Below, in pieces: positions 1 to 25,000 of a stretch of 64,000 nt of DNA (position 1 is its first letter; every line of letters begins with the position of its first letter). The stretch lies in the NCBI RefSeq assembly GCF_020497125.1, contig NC_059082.1, positions 61,210,948 through 61,274,947 of the forward strand, given 5' to 3'. The notes under the pieces are model-generated. The model was not told the DNA's origin and made no database searches. It worked only from the letters and a program-made list of their open reading frames with translations. A program made the translations under genes and the position numbers. The DNA comes from Mauremys mutica. Lineage: Eukaryota; Chordata; Testudines; Geoemydidae.

Positions 1-1210
1 CAGACATTAATAGATCTCACTTTGAGATTCAGACAAATAAATAAAAGTGCAGTTCATGTTTTTTTTTCCAGATGGCTGGAATATTTATTTTCTATTGATT
101 TAAAAGTAACAAGCTGCATGCGAGGTTTAGGAAATGAATAATTATATAGTCATATGCACTGGGTTTATATCAAACTGAGATTTTTTTTGTAACTAGCTTC
201 AAAATAAAAATCATATTACTTTTGAATATTTTGTATAGTCAGTGTAACTATAATCAAAAACGCAGATGACATTTTCAACTGTTTTTCGGTTTATTTACTT
301 TGTACCTTTGACAGTACTTGGCATATAGCCAGTTTTGTTGTTTCCTTTGTTTTGCATGAGCGTTTCACACAGTAACAGAAGAGACATCTTAAAAAAAAAA
401 AAAAGTTGTTATAAAGCCACAAAAATTTGGCAAGGATGCTCGTGGGCAGTTGTCTGGCCTGAAACTAATTTAACTTTTTTTTTTAATTCATTAGATTTAA
501 GATGGTGGCGTACCTTAATATTATTTACAGTCTTTTATTCTGTTTTTAGGAGTAACTTTGTCCCAATAAATAATAGCTGGCTGACTGGAATGAGAGTGAG
601 CTGACTGAAGCTCAGTGAATTACAAATGGAGATAATGCCAGTAATTTGGAGGAAATGCCTACAGTTCCATCTTGAGAGAGTTGAGGGTGTATAGTATGTT
701 GTTGGCTTGCAGTTTAGGGGAGGGAGCTCCTGGATTCTCAATTTTTCTTGGTTTCAGGAAGCAGTATTGCCCATAAGCGCCATTTTTTAACCTATGAGTT
801 CAGTGTGATGATTGTAAGCCATTTATTCTGATATGGATGTTGTGCCACGCTTACTGATGCCTCTGACTTTCAAACTGGGGGCACGAGGGGGATTAGTTCA
901 GTCTATGTGGAGGCTGCCCTAGAAGACACCTCAGAAGCCAGTGCAGTTTTTTGACTCTTTAGCAATAGGGAACATGCCACATCAGTGAGCCAAATGCTAT
1001 AGTGGCTTCCTTGTTATTTAAGACATTTTTACCTTAAGAGAAGATTTTCTCATAGGCATTTTTAAAAAGCTTTCATATTGTTTGTTAAAGCCCTACGCAG
1101 TTTAGTTCCCAGTGACCTTTCTCCCACTGCACTGTTGTATTTACGGTCAACTGATAACTCATGCTAAAAGTACCTAGACTACCTAAAAATTGTAAACTCT
1201 TTTAATCTAG
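1..1210 (+). other. PMM2: PMM2 intron 1, 3' part
   Basis: AT-rich sequence upstream of the exon 2 acceptor, with short A and T runs (for example 390-404). No coding exon and no repeat family that I can name is visible. Confidence 0.75.
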
Positions 1211-13435
<12,225 letters not shown>

Positions 13436-14012
13436 ATGACTGTTCCCCTTTAGATCTGACAGCAGCCAAACACTCTGTTCAGCTAAAGTCAAGAAGAAAT
13501 ACCAATCCCTTCAAACATGAAATATTTCACTTCTTTCCAGTGGTGTTTTTTCTTAATGGTTCACAAACAGCAAATGTACTGTTAATCATACATCACTAGT
13601 GAGAATTCAATGTTGATTTGTCAAGTATAGCAAAATTTGTTTAGGAACAACTCTTTTGTATTCCTGTAGACACAAGTTTAATTCAGTTATGTACTGAAGT
13701 CTTTTTAAAAATGAATTATCTAACTAGGATAAGTAGATTCAGCTGTTTTTTCTCTGAAGTGGTACATTGGGGAACATAATTGAAAACTCCTACAACTAGA
13801 CATTTTTGGCTCAAATTAACTCCTCATAGGCTAAAATTAAAAATTCACTGGCATATTTGATTCCTAGCAATGTTAGTTTTGGATTTGGATTTAGTGGATT
13901 CTGTGATAAGGGAGAAATGACACCATAAAGCTAATGTGCTTTAAAAACAGGTGTAGTAAAAAAGAGGAAGCAAGACTTGTCACCTTCAAATAAAGTAATC
14001 TTTCTGCATCCA
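13436..14012 (+). other. PMM2: PMM2 3' UTR (probable)
   Basis: AT-rich non-coding sequence downstream of the PMM2 stop. The first plausible AATAAA downstream of the stop is at 13989-13994, which predicts a UTR of about 570 nt. The cleavage point near 14010 is inferred. A longer UTR using signals further down cannot be excluded. I see no repeat in it. Confidence 0.5.
13989..13994 (+). promoter_or_regulatory. PMM2: Candidate PMM2 poly(A) signal AATAAA
   Basis: Canonical AATAAA about 550 nt after the PMM2 stop codon. A second AATAAA at 13431-13436 overlaps the stop codon itself and is less likely to be used. Confidence 0.5.
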
Positions 14013-15431
14013 AGGAGGTTTTCTTACCTAATGAAATGGGACCTGTGGGGAAAAGCTGGCAATTAAGAAATGGGCATTTTAACACTGGAAATACTGAAAA
14101 CAGACTTAAGCTACAGTGAATTCTGTTTTCTGAGGGAAGCTCCTTAAAAATGACCTGCAAAAGGGTGCCAGGGGGACTAATATATGCCTTTCTCGCTTTC
14201 TTTTTTCCTGCTTTCTATATTTTGTGAAGAACACCGCGGTTTTTGTTGGGGGTGGAGGGTTTTTTTTCCCCAAGTCTTCTCCTTGTTTTACCTGAAAGCC
14301 TGGAGGACCAATTAGTTCCATTTCCTTCTTGCAATGCCATAAACAAACATCTCTTCCCTTCTCAGTTAAGCTGTGTTGCTAACTGTAGTTCAACCAAATA
14401 TCTGAGCTAAAGATCCAACATGACTCCCATCGTCCTCTAAGGTTAACTCCAGCAAAATTACTGATGCTTAGACATGTGGTTTAAATATAACAAACTGTCA
14501 CAAAAGGCCCAGCACCTTTATCTCTGTGTAAATTACCTTTAAAATGTCTCACCCTTTACTGCGTTTTCCTTGCAATGTATAACTGTCACAACTATGAGTG
14601 GCAGTGTAGGATAATTAACTAACTTGTCAGAACATTAATCATGCCTCTCAAACTAGTCTGTACTGACAGAGAGGGGTTTGTATATTTAATAAGAAGTTGA
14701 AGAATCAACTATGTGAGATAGTAGCAAAGCAGAATGTTGCCTGTACTGTACATTCTGGTCTAAGAACAGATCCTAGAGTGTTTGTTGCAGCACTAAACAC
14801 ACTATCATTTCCCTGTATAACTAATTGTTCACACTGCATTGCACACTAAAAGTAACGTGCATACTGAAGGTTTTAAACTATTTTAGATTTTATATGAAGC
14901 TTAAATGGAAGATGAAAGTTGGAAAACCTGGGTTACAAGGTGTTACTGTGAGCTGAAGACTTGAGAAACAAGTTAGCTACTGAATTTTGTCTCACGCATA
15001 CAAATAAGCCTCTATGTAAACAAAAAACAGCTTGCAGATAAACCAGTGAACAGGATATGACTAAAGCTGACCAAAGTATTCAGAATGTGCCACAATGCCC
15101 CACAGGTGGGATTAGTTCAACCTTACTGTAATTTCATTGGTCAAAAGGCAATGCAAATGTTATTGAAGTCACTGGAAAGCTTGTCAATAGGCACCTGAAC
15201 TGAGAACACTGCAGCCCCCTCTTTTTTTTAATCTTCAGTTACTGTGGTTCACGTGTCTTGTATCAGAGTTCTGAATGTTACAGTATTACCTAGTTTTTCA
15301 TTGCCTTATATATGTAAATGAAACCTCTTCATAACAAAAAATCAATCTGCAGCTTAGTAAGAGGAAATACTGCTTATTACTGCTGAAGTGACCTAGTCCT
15401 AAGAGAATTGGGCTGAATTTGTCATCTATGG

Positions 15432-15541
15432 CAGGGATAGTCAATAAGCGGACCACAGGCCAAATGCAGACTGAATTTCACAGTATCATTAGTGGTGGTG
15501 GTTTTGTATCATGTAGACAAAAAAATAATTGAGTATCCCTG
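15432..15541. mobile_element. 110-bp hAT-type MITE
   Basis: Termini CAGGGATAGTCAAT and, reversed, CAGGGATACTCAATT. Flanking 8-bp duplications are ATCTATGG (15424-15431) and TTCTATGG (15542-15549), which match at 7 of 8 positions. There is no coding capacity. Confidence 0.65.
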
Positions 15542-18500
15542 TTCTATGGTTAGCTGTTTTCCCTCTCTTGTACAAAGTTGTTGACTGGCCTAAGGCAAAG
15601 CTCACCATGTGTATGCTAGCAACACTGAAATTACCTTTTAAAAAAAGGAACAGCTCTGCGTATTACTCTCATTAGCAATGTAAAAAGCACAGAACTAACC
15701 TCAGGGCTTCCCTGCCCCCCCCCCCTCGTTTTTGTGGGGTTTGTTTGTTTTTTTTGGTACTGTTGCCAAACCATTTTCTAGAATATGGTTAAAAAGAACT
15801 TTAGGAAGCTCCAACCCTTCCTGTGTTTCTCAGCCCATCATTCAAGAGACTCATCTGATACAGCTTTGGCTGATGTTTCAACATACAATTTCCTGAGTCT
15901 GTCTTAGCATAAAATTGTTCTAGTGCGAGCTGTCTGAATTGTCTTCCTTAGCACACAAAGACTGAGCTGTGAGCTTTTTGCTATTGTCAGGTGACGTTAG
16001 CAGTCAAGATGTTTTATCCCTATGGGCGCACCCCTGTAAGAGTCACCCATGCAACAGAAGAGTGCAAAGCAGTTTCTGCAACACTAAACGAGGGGAGGCA
16101 TGGCCCCCTACCACCACTCTATGCTTGCTCACTTGAGCGGCAGTGCTGAGGGGCAGGCACGCAGGCAGTGGCACGCTCATAGGGACGAAACAGCTCAAGG
16201 AGGGACAACTGTTCAGCAGGTAAAAGGGCATAATGCTTGGCAAATGTGAATGGAAGACCAAGTTGCAGTCCTACAGGTTTCTGCTATTGGGACATTTTAG
16301 TAGAATTCTAGCTGTGGACTGAGTGCTCGTTGAATATGCTGGCTCTTTGGGGTGGGGTGGAGTGGGAAGGGGAAACCTGCATCCCAGCAGATTCATAACA
16401 GGTTAAACAGCAACTCAAAACCCACTTTGATGGTCTTTAGGTTGTTCCTGCAAATGATCTAGGAGAGACCCAGAAGGTCTTAGTACTGACAAGGTAGCAG
16501 CCGCAAGCCCTTCTATCATCTAGGGTATGGAGGCTGGTTTCCTATCTGGTGGCATAAGGCTTTGAGCTAGTTCACTAGTAGGCAGCTTGTGGGATTAATA
16601 TGGTTTCCAAAGACACCTTAAGCAGGAAGCAAGGGTGGGGAGGGAGAGGGGATGGAAAGCCATCGGTTCAAAGGTGATGGGAGAGTTCCTGAGGGCACTG
16701 AGACCCACGTTAAAGTCTCATTTGGGCTGGATTCTATACAGGGAGAAAATAAGTTGTGTAACCCTCTCAGCAATTTGGCTGTAGGAGTGTGGGCAACAAC
16801 CAACAAGCCCTAAATGGGAAGTTGTGATAGTGGCCAAATGTACTCTGCCTGAGCACATTGTCTTTAAATCCAACAGGCAGTCTAGGGGGGGCCAGAAAGG
16901 GTTAAGCATCCTGCAGTCTTTACATTGATTACATATATACGTTAGAGGTTGACAAACAGTTCCTGTCTATGCTGTATTCTGCTAATTCAGAGATCTTAAT
17001 GAACTGTAAAATAGTGATATCAGCATATTGATTTCTCATTGAAGCATATATAACATAAGGCAATTGCCTTATGTTAATCTGTGTAGCTAATTACCAGTGA
17101 TGCTTAGGTCCTGATCCTTTTTAATCTCAGATCTGCTTGGTGCTTTATGCAGGGGAAGCTCAAGTCGTAAGACTGAGCTCTCCAGTCCCAGCTGGATCAT
17201 CCTGGATATGAACAGTGGACTGAATCTACTTCTAAGAACTCTTTCTAACTCCGAAGTTCACTATCTCTACTGTGAAACTGATCTCAGAACTGTACTCATG
17301 CCTGTTTGCCCTAATTGAGCAACCTCAGTGTGGCTCCCCTGGGACCCCAGTCACACTAGGATGGGGGGGGCACTCTTAAGCATCAGAAGTCCCCAAGAGA
17401 CCACCAGGAATGGAAGCATTTTACTTTTGAAGGTATTTCCGAGTACTAGGTTTTCTGCTAGGTTCATTGGACCTTATCCAAGCAGGTTAGCTCCATGCTT
17501 GAAAACCATCTAGGACCCATGCTCTGATCTCAGAGCTCTGTGCGGGGAAGGTGAAGCCTGAGTAGAAGGGCCAGGTGCATCTTGGTGCTAAGAGGTGTCA
17601 GACTCTACTGAGGAAGAAGGCTCCCTGTGCTGTCTATTAGAAGAGTTCTCTGCACACTGCTTCTTTGGCTCAGTACCAGAATCAGATAGAGCCTCAGCTG
17701 CACCCTTTGAGAGACATGAGTCTCCTTAGAGTAGGAGTAGGATTTAAGGGGCTGACCTACCCCTCCTCTGCAGTGTCCTAGTCTCTAAAGGTGCTGCTTA
17801 AGCTGTAACAGTCACTGGCACAGCCTGGGACGCTGAGGCCGATGTACAAGGTGGGAGAAGCGGAACCCATTGGTGCTAGGGAGCATTCCATTAGAAGCCA
17901 TTTCAGACAACTCTGTCTTTCCAAGACCTGCCTTTAAACCCTGTACGACCTTACACTTTGATGAGACCTGGGTCTTGGAGGTAACTCAAATGTCCGTCAC
18001 AAAAGACCCGGGCAAGTCTGGCAGGGCTTAAACCCCAGGATCTTCTGCATAACCCCAAGTGCTAATGGACCACAAGCAGGGGGCCTAAAGAAAAAAGGCG
18101 GGGAAGGGATAACTCCAGTTCAAAACACGACTGGGCTGAAACAAAATACGAATACTAAAATAACGAAACAAAGGGGAAAAACCAAGACTCAACTGCTGTG
18201 TGAAGAGAGGCGTGAGGCTAAGAACAGCAGGCAGGCAGGTAAGAGCATGCGTGTGTGTGCATCCTACAGTGGGGCATCCATAGGGTTTTTACAACAGTTC
18301 AAACCCACTGTGTCTAGTTGTACAGATTGCCTAGGAAACATTTCAGCCAAACTGCGGTCAGATTACTATGTAAGCAGAAGATCCTTCCCTTATTTGATAG
18401 CCTCCAGCTGCTGTGGCTCACAGATTACTAAGAGTATTTTTTTTTTATTTTCTGTTTGGACCCTTCACGAGATGGGCTAGATTTTCTCTGTGCCAAGTTC

Positions 18501-18594
18501 TGCTCAGTGTGGGGGAGGCTTGTCAGGGAGCCAGTTCTGCCTCTCAAAGTTCTCAGGCACCGAAAGCGGCTTACAAAGCAGCTTTAAATTCTAC

Positions 18595-18690
18595 ATAAGA
18601 ACGGCCATACTGCGTCAGACCAATGGTCCATCTAGCCCCGTACCCTGCCTTCCAACAGTGGCCAATGCCAGATGCAGGCCATCATCAGCT
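18595..18690 (+). repeat. Dispersed amniote-type repeat fragment
   Basis: Contains 'aagaacggccatactgcgtc', 'agaccaatggtccatctag' and 'agtggccaatgccag'. I know this text as a common interspersed repeat of turtle and crocodile genomes, but I cannot assign the family with confidence. Confidence 0.4.
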
Positions 18691-19570
18691 GATCCATCCC
18701 CTGCCACTGAGGAAGAGCTTTAAGGGCTCCCATGCCAGTAGTGTGATGGTAACTTTCCTCCACAGCTCTATGCTGTGCGGACATGAGGGCGGGGTCTGAT
18801 GGTAACTCTAAAACCGAACCTTATGGCACAGCATTAGCTATTGAATTTGCTGACTGTCTGAGAACCAAGTCAGCAAATAGCAGACTCAAGAAATAAGGAT
18901 GCTGCAGTAATGTGCCACACGGAGTGAACAGGTGCTGGGTTCCATTTAAGTGCTGTTCCTTATGCAAAGGGCTACAGATCCCTTACAGTGGAGACCCTTA
19001 AAGAAAAACTGCATCAGGGAGGTTAAGTGAATTTCTCTGCAGTCCCGTGTTCTGATCAAATAAATTACAAACCAGGAAAGAAAAGTACCTGAAAACACCA
19101 GACCTCTGTGGCCTAGTTTTCTTCTGACCCCTATAGCTGAACTCCGCTGAGGAGGGGGGAGGCTGAGGAATCTGTGCTGTTGGAGGCGGGAAGAGCAAGA
19201 GGCCTGGGGAGATGGGTGCTTTCCACTAGACCTGCAGGGATTCCATAGTAAAGTTAATATTGAGCGTCAGCATGAAGTGAGTTTTCGCTGTGAATATCCC
19301 TCACCCCGCTCCCTTAGCTTAGCGGCTTACACAGGAGGCAGAACAACAGAGCCACCTGGCTTCCTTGTGGCTGGCTCTGGACCCGGGCCAGTCCCTGTAG
19401 AATCTTAAAAGTGCCTGAGTTTTCAGAGCCTGCTCTTCTCATGGGAACAATGTACAGGAAATCTTGGGAAGGGAATGCAAACCTAAATAAAGGTTAGAGG
19501 ACTTCTGGTCTAATTATTGCAGCCAAAGATGAACTTTGTTTTCATGAGGACCAACCCCTAGTAACTCTGT

Positions 19571-19626
19571 GTGTGCGCGTGCACGCACACACACACACAC
19601 TCGCTCGCTCTCTCTCACACACACAC
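19571..19626. repeat. Compound (TG/CG)(CA)(CT)(CA) microsatellite
   Basis: Alternating GTGTGTGCGCGTGCACGCAC passes into (CA)n, then TCGCTCGCTCTCTCTC and (CA)n again. The first half is strictly alternating purine-pyrimidine with CG steps. Confidence 0.8.
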
Positions 19627-20299
19627 TTTATTACTGGATCACAATGTATTGCTAAGCTACTCTAGACCTACCGTTTAAAATGAGACCTACTATCAACCAG
19701 CAGGCTCTTGGAAACACTGACATCTGTGTTCCTGGAGGGATAAATTAGTGCTGCTTGACATCCAAAAATAAGGAAAATAGTTGCACCATTTTCTGAACAC
19801 CAACATCTCATTCAGAATCGTGTAGGCTATTGCTACTGAAGCTTTTAAACGGTACAATTGATATGCTGTCCAAGTGCTGTGTTGAGGGCCAGAAAAGCCC
19901 TAAGTAGGCCAGACTGATGGCTACACAGGGCTGAAATTCACATACACTATTACATATCAAAACATAGCAAGCACCATGTTTATAATCACCAATGTGGCTG
20001 TTCTACAAACACTGTGTTTTTGTGTCCTGGGTCTTAAACATGTTACGCCTGACCTAGATATAGGCTGCAGACAGCAGAAGTCTCATTGGTCATGATTGCG
20101 TTGTTCATAAATAAACAAGCTTTGCGATTATCAAGTAAACACCTGGGAAAAAATACATATTTTACTTAAAACCTAAAGTCGTCTAATAAAATACACCAGA
20201 GGTGCTGACCAGCTAGGAAACTGTAAAGTTACTCATTTTCCAACACCCATAATTTGATATTGCATAGAAGTGATTATTGCAAACAACTTCACCACACTC

Positions 20300-20324
20300 T
20301 CTCTCTCTCACACACACACACCCT
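20300..20324. repeat. Short (CT)n(CA)n microsatellite
   Basis: CTCTCTCTCTCACACACACA just beyond the predicted CARHSP1 3' end. Similar (CT)n(CA)n blocks are at 19.6 and 52.55 kb. Confidence 0.75.
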
Positions 20325-20395
20325 ACTTTTAATTAGTACTAGTCTTAAATACAGAATAGGTCATGAGTGAGTAGGCTGAAGATAACTTATCAACT

Positions 20396-21926
20396 ATTTA
20401 TGAAATAAACTTTTATTGTGAAGGAAGCAGTGTATGCTAATCTACAATCTACAGCATATTAAACCCACAACAAATACAGGTTTAAAACTCAAAGTAGCTT
20501 ACAAGTTATTTAGTACAATATAGATGAATTAAAAGTAAAACAAAACATCACAGTAATTATTAACCTTCACATTTCTTTTAATCACTGTAGGTTGAAATTG
20601 CTTGAGACATTTCACCTTTCTCTGTAAAATAGCATCTTCATGAATTCCACAACAGCACAAGTACAGATTGTTACTATAGTGAACAGGCAAATTCCACGTA
20701 ACTAAGAGAAGAGCGTTTCATTCCAACCATTTTAATTTCTGCTCGCTCTGGGGGGGAACAATGCTTCATTTGGAAAACTTATGGGGACAAGCAGTATCAG
20801 AGCTGGTGCAGAGATTAACAGTTACAATAGTTTGTCTGTATGAAAGCCTGCAGCAACAGAAGCGGAGAAGAGATTCTAGGTGGTGGTGGTAGCACTATAT
20901 ACCACGGAGCAAGCTTTGCAGGAAAACATGACTAAAGAATCCACTAAAAGGCTTTATAACTCAAGCTACTAAATAATTCACGCAGCATCTTATATACAGT
21001 GATCCGAACATGGCAGCGTTCGCTTTTTCATAAGTGACGTGAATGTGTAAATGCTAACGAACCATGGTAGACACTAACTACTCTATCAAACACGGATAGA
21101 TGAAAAAAATCAAGGCAGTTTAAAGATTTCATTAAATTCAGGCACCATCAGAGGCTGTGAACCACTCCCACCTCTGTTGCTTTTCTACTGTTTAGTGTGA
21201 AGCAACCTACTTTTGTAACTACTGGCCTGTAAATCTGTTGCTAATCACCCATCAAGGCACACAAAGTAAATTCACAAACAACCCACATTTAATAAAGCTA
21301 ACAATTCCACACTCCTGCAGCGAGCTAATTTGCAACTGTTCCACCTGACAGTTAACCAGAAGGTGCTGTCAAAACTGATAACTGTCAGATAAAGACTTTG
21401 TACAGTGTGCTTGTTATTTAGCTTGTGAAGAAAAGAAATTGCAGCACTGAATGTCTCTCGCGCTCTCTTAAGTACATTTACGCAGAGACTTTTTTAGCAC
21501 TATTCTGCTGACATTCTGCTGCCTGAGCATTCACCATATTTACAGAAATTTAGCCCAAGGGAACAAGATGTTACAGGTAGATATTGGGTCTCTAAGCTAT
21601 GTCCCTCAGTGCTGCCATTTTGATAGAAAATCTATCACTCCGATCTGTTTTAGTTAGAGTTCCTAGCACCTTTGGGCAGCCACTATCAATCAGGTCACAG
21701 CTCACAAAAGCAGACAAGCCCGGCATGAAAATTTCCTTCAGCTATTTTTTTCCTTTAGAGTTTGTATGTTGGTTTTAAGTATCGTGCCTATTGTAAGCAT
21801 GGTAATTTGGCCAACGCCTGTCTTATTAACAGTTTTCCCACTCAATATGCAAAATAGTCATTTGTCAGTCTCACGTGAAAGTCAGTTGTTGAGTGTCTTT
21901 GATGATACAGCTCCATGCGGGGTAAC
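20396..21926 (-). other. CARHSP1: CARHSP1 3' UTR (probable)
   Basis: Repeat-free, AT-rich sequence after the CARHSP1 stop. It extends to a minus-strand AATAAA at 20417-20412, giving a UTR of about 1.5 kb. A long UTR would be unremarkable for this gene. The end point is inferred from the signal only. Confidence 0.55.
20412..20417 (-). promoter_or_regulatory. CARHSP1: Candidate CARHSP1 poly(A) signal AATAAA
   Basis: TTTATT on the + strand, within CACAATAAAAGT on the minus strand, about 1510 nt past the CARHSP1 stop. I did not find another canonical signal closer to the stop. Confidence 0.5.
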
Positions 21927-22089
21927 TTAGGAACTAATAACATGTCCTGACCAGGTCTCGTGTTTTGTTCCAGGTGCTAGGTGAGTAATGACCACGTCTA
22001 CAGCCTGCAGCTTCTCATTCTTAGGTGGAATAGAGCACATCTTGTAGGTGACTTCATCGCCAGCCACTAGAACATATTCTCCTTCAATA
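21927..22089 (-). CDS. CARHSP1: CARHSP1 last coding exon with stop
   Basis: Minus-strand exon after acceptor CCCTTAACAG. With the split Asp codon it reads [20 protein letters not shown], then [20 protein letters not shown] and [14 protein letters not shown], with TAA at 21929-21927. This is the second half of the cold-shock domain and the conserved tail. Confidence 0.97.
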
Positions 22090-25000
22090 CTGTTAAGGGA
22101 AAAACAAAAAGGGGGCGGGGAGGGGAACAGCTCCAGGTAAATGTATTCTGGCACTTGCAGAATAATAAGTTGTACCACCTCTGCTATTGCTCTGTAACAG
22201 CTGCTTCAGCAACTCTATAACCTGCACTTTTCTTTCACATTAAATTCTTATCTATAGATCCCCAGGGCCTACCAGGCCGCTGACCTTTATCCTCTCTTTC
22301 TGGGAGTATACCCCATTAGTGCTCTGCCCTAGGCCTCCACATTTTGCAAGGGAGAGTCCCATGGCTCTGCCCATGCCGAGACTGGGGCTCTGGCTGCACA
22401 ACTCCATTTCTTGCCGTGGTTTCTCCAGCGGGTCCAAACGACTTTATGCCCCTGTTGGAGACTTACCCCTTTTGGGGAACCATACATCCGGCAGAAGTTT
22501 TGCAGCAACATAGGGTGGCCTTTTCAAAACAAGCCAGCATTTATTAGTCCACTGACCACAGTATGGGAAGGTTAGAATGGAAGAGCAAAGCTTACACAGA
22601 TGTCCATGCTAGCAGTAGCCCCTGCCTCTAGCCCAGAGCGTCCAGGACTCAATTTGCAGTACTGCACTGGGCAGCCAAGTTCTTATTACAGTGAGCTGAC
22701 ACTGCAGTGTCTTGGTTTCAAGTTGCAGTTATGCTGGTTCCAAAGTTCAGCTGCCTGTCATTAAAAGTTAATGACTGGTCGCTGTCCTCCACAGTATCTC
22801 CAAGGGCCACTCCATTCAGATGCTGAGGGTTCTTGAGCATTGCTTCCCACCAAGCCAGAGATTCCTACAGTCCATGTGACTCCTTCCCCAGGACCCTGTC
22901 CCAGGAAAGAAATTAACCCCTTCACACCTAGTGAGGTGGGAAACTCTGTCACACCTATTCGTCCAGATATACAGATATTTCTCAGCTTTTTGCGAAGGGG
23001 CCAGTCAGCATCACACCCTGAGGGGAAAGGCCTAATGCCGAACCAGATGAATCAATGCCTCAAGTCAAGTCACAATTGTATGATTATTCCATGACATCAC
23101 TGCAGGCTACAATTAAAGGTTGCCTAACCCTTAAATGTGCAGTTCTTACCTTAACTTGTTTGGATTTCTTTTAAGCATCATCTCCACTCCTAGATTTGGG
23201 AGAATTACAACATCCCTGTGATGATATTAACCCTTAAGTTACCTTAAGTTACTGAGATGTACTCTCAACCTTAATTCCCTCTTAACATTTTTGGCAGGAG
23301 AACAGAATGGACACCGAAATTAATATACAAGGAAGTGTCAAATGCCTTAGAGTTCTTTCCTTAGAGTTCCCCTAACCCTAAAAATTCCAAACGTGGGCCT
23401 CATGGAACAGTCAAATGCTGAGCCATTTTCAACGTATACTGACAACACTCGCTCCCTTTATCTGTTATTCATCAGTAGCGTTAAGGTGGGTACACAGGCC
23501 CTCAGAGCAAGTACACCCAAGCTGCAGAGTCAGCTCATTAATTGGTAGCTGTTTACTGTATGCAATCCAAGCAGAACCCAACTGAAGATAATGCATCTCC
23601 TCCTCCTAATAGCAGGGTCAGCCATACAGAACATTAAAGGTTACTAACTCGCCACGTTTTCACTGACTGCTACTAACTTTTGCAAGGACCCTCTTCCCTG
23701 CCCCCCAGCAGCCTGCCACTAACAGAGCAAACATAGCAGGAAGCTGGGCTTAGAGCTCAGAACAAGCTTTTCGCCCTTGAAGGCTGTGAGAGCCCAAGTG
23801 ATTAATAATACTTGTGTAGCCAACTCTCCGCCACACATTCTCCTAGCGTATAGGTTTAAAAAACTAGCTGCGGAAAAGCTCCTCTTTCCCACGGGAATAC
23901 AACTCCAGACAGAGCAGCATGGAGCAAAACAGTCAACACGGGGCCTCTGCAGCAGCAATCCCTGCGTAAAATCAGCCTTTTACAGCAATGAGAAATGGCA
24001 ACATAAGGCAGAAAAAGCTTTCCCAGGGGAAAGCGAAGTAAAGTTTTCCATTGTGATTTAATACCAGCTCCACCAAATTCAAAGCACCTTCCCCACACAG
24101 CCTGATCCAACTGATCTTTACCTCCCACGGCTCCCGGCTGCCCTCCCAACCCAAGCTGCATCCAGCTCAGTGGTGGATTAATGCATGGGCCTATGCCCAG
24201 GGGCTCTGGCCAATCTGGGGGCCCCCGCAGGAGCACCGGAACCTGGGTAGAGGCGGGGGGGGGGCTGCACCAGTTCCAGCACTAGTGGCCCCGCCCCTGC
24301 TCCTCTTCCCCCAGCCCCGCCCCCCTGCCCAGGACAGAAGCCGGATCTGAGCCATGGTAACAGCCGCCCAGGGAGTCCGGTTCGCTGTGGGGAGCCCTGG
24401 GCAGGGAGCCCAAGAGCAGCCCCCTGGCCCATGTCTCTGCCCTCCCTGCAGCATGCCTCCCAGGGCCCCACGCGGGGGGGGAGGGGGGGGGAGTTCTTTG
24501 TGTCCAGGGCTCCAGTAAATCTTAATCCACTTCTGATCACACTAACCATATGATTATTTGAGACTTGACTGTACCCATCTCCTGACTCCAGGAGCTTGCT
24601 GTAGAGAGCGGGTACAAGCAGCTTCTTGAAAGCAGAGGCTACTGAGACTACCCTCAGTGGAACCACTGGAAGTGCTCAAAAGAAATGGCTACCACCCCTC
24701 CAGCATCCAGTCTGCCTTGTAGCCGCCTTTAGATCCCAAGCATTTCCACTGTGACCCAGTAAAACACTCTTGCTATGTACCTGGCAGTACAAGCCACTCC
24801 CAGGGGCTCAGATACAAATGTGAGATGTCCTGACTATCAATGCAGCATCACAGCTCTACCACAGCGCTACCGGGCACCAGAAAGCCAAAGCCCCAGTGTC
24901 AAAGGGTTAATCTGAACATCACTGACGAACAATAGGTGCTGTGGGAAAACGCAGAGAATGAGCTAATGAGCACTGACAGCCCAGCTGATGCAGCTTCTGT

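Larger units (their letters stand above)
14013..20395. other. Intergenic region between PMM2 and CARHSP1 3' ends
   Basis: No coding exon is recognised. It contains a 110-bp hAT MITE (15432-15541), a C run near 15714-15726, a dispersed repeat fragment near 18595-18690 and an alternating purine-pyrimidine microsatellite at 19571-19626. The stretch from about 17100 to 18200 has a GC content and texture unlike its surroundings and may be an old retroelement, but I could not assign it. Confidence 0.6.

Noticed and set aside
17100..18200. A decayed DIRS or other retroelement gag region
   Set aside because: The composition is suggestive, but I found no motif, terminus or duplication to support it.
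24178..24666. 162-codon open frame on the minus strand
   Set aside because: It lies over a GC-rich hAT MITE with long G runs; composition explains the lack of stops, and no domain is recognisable.
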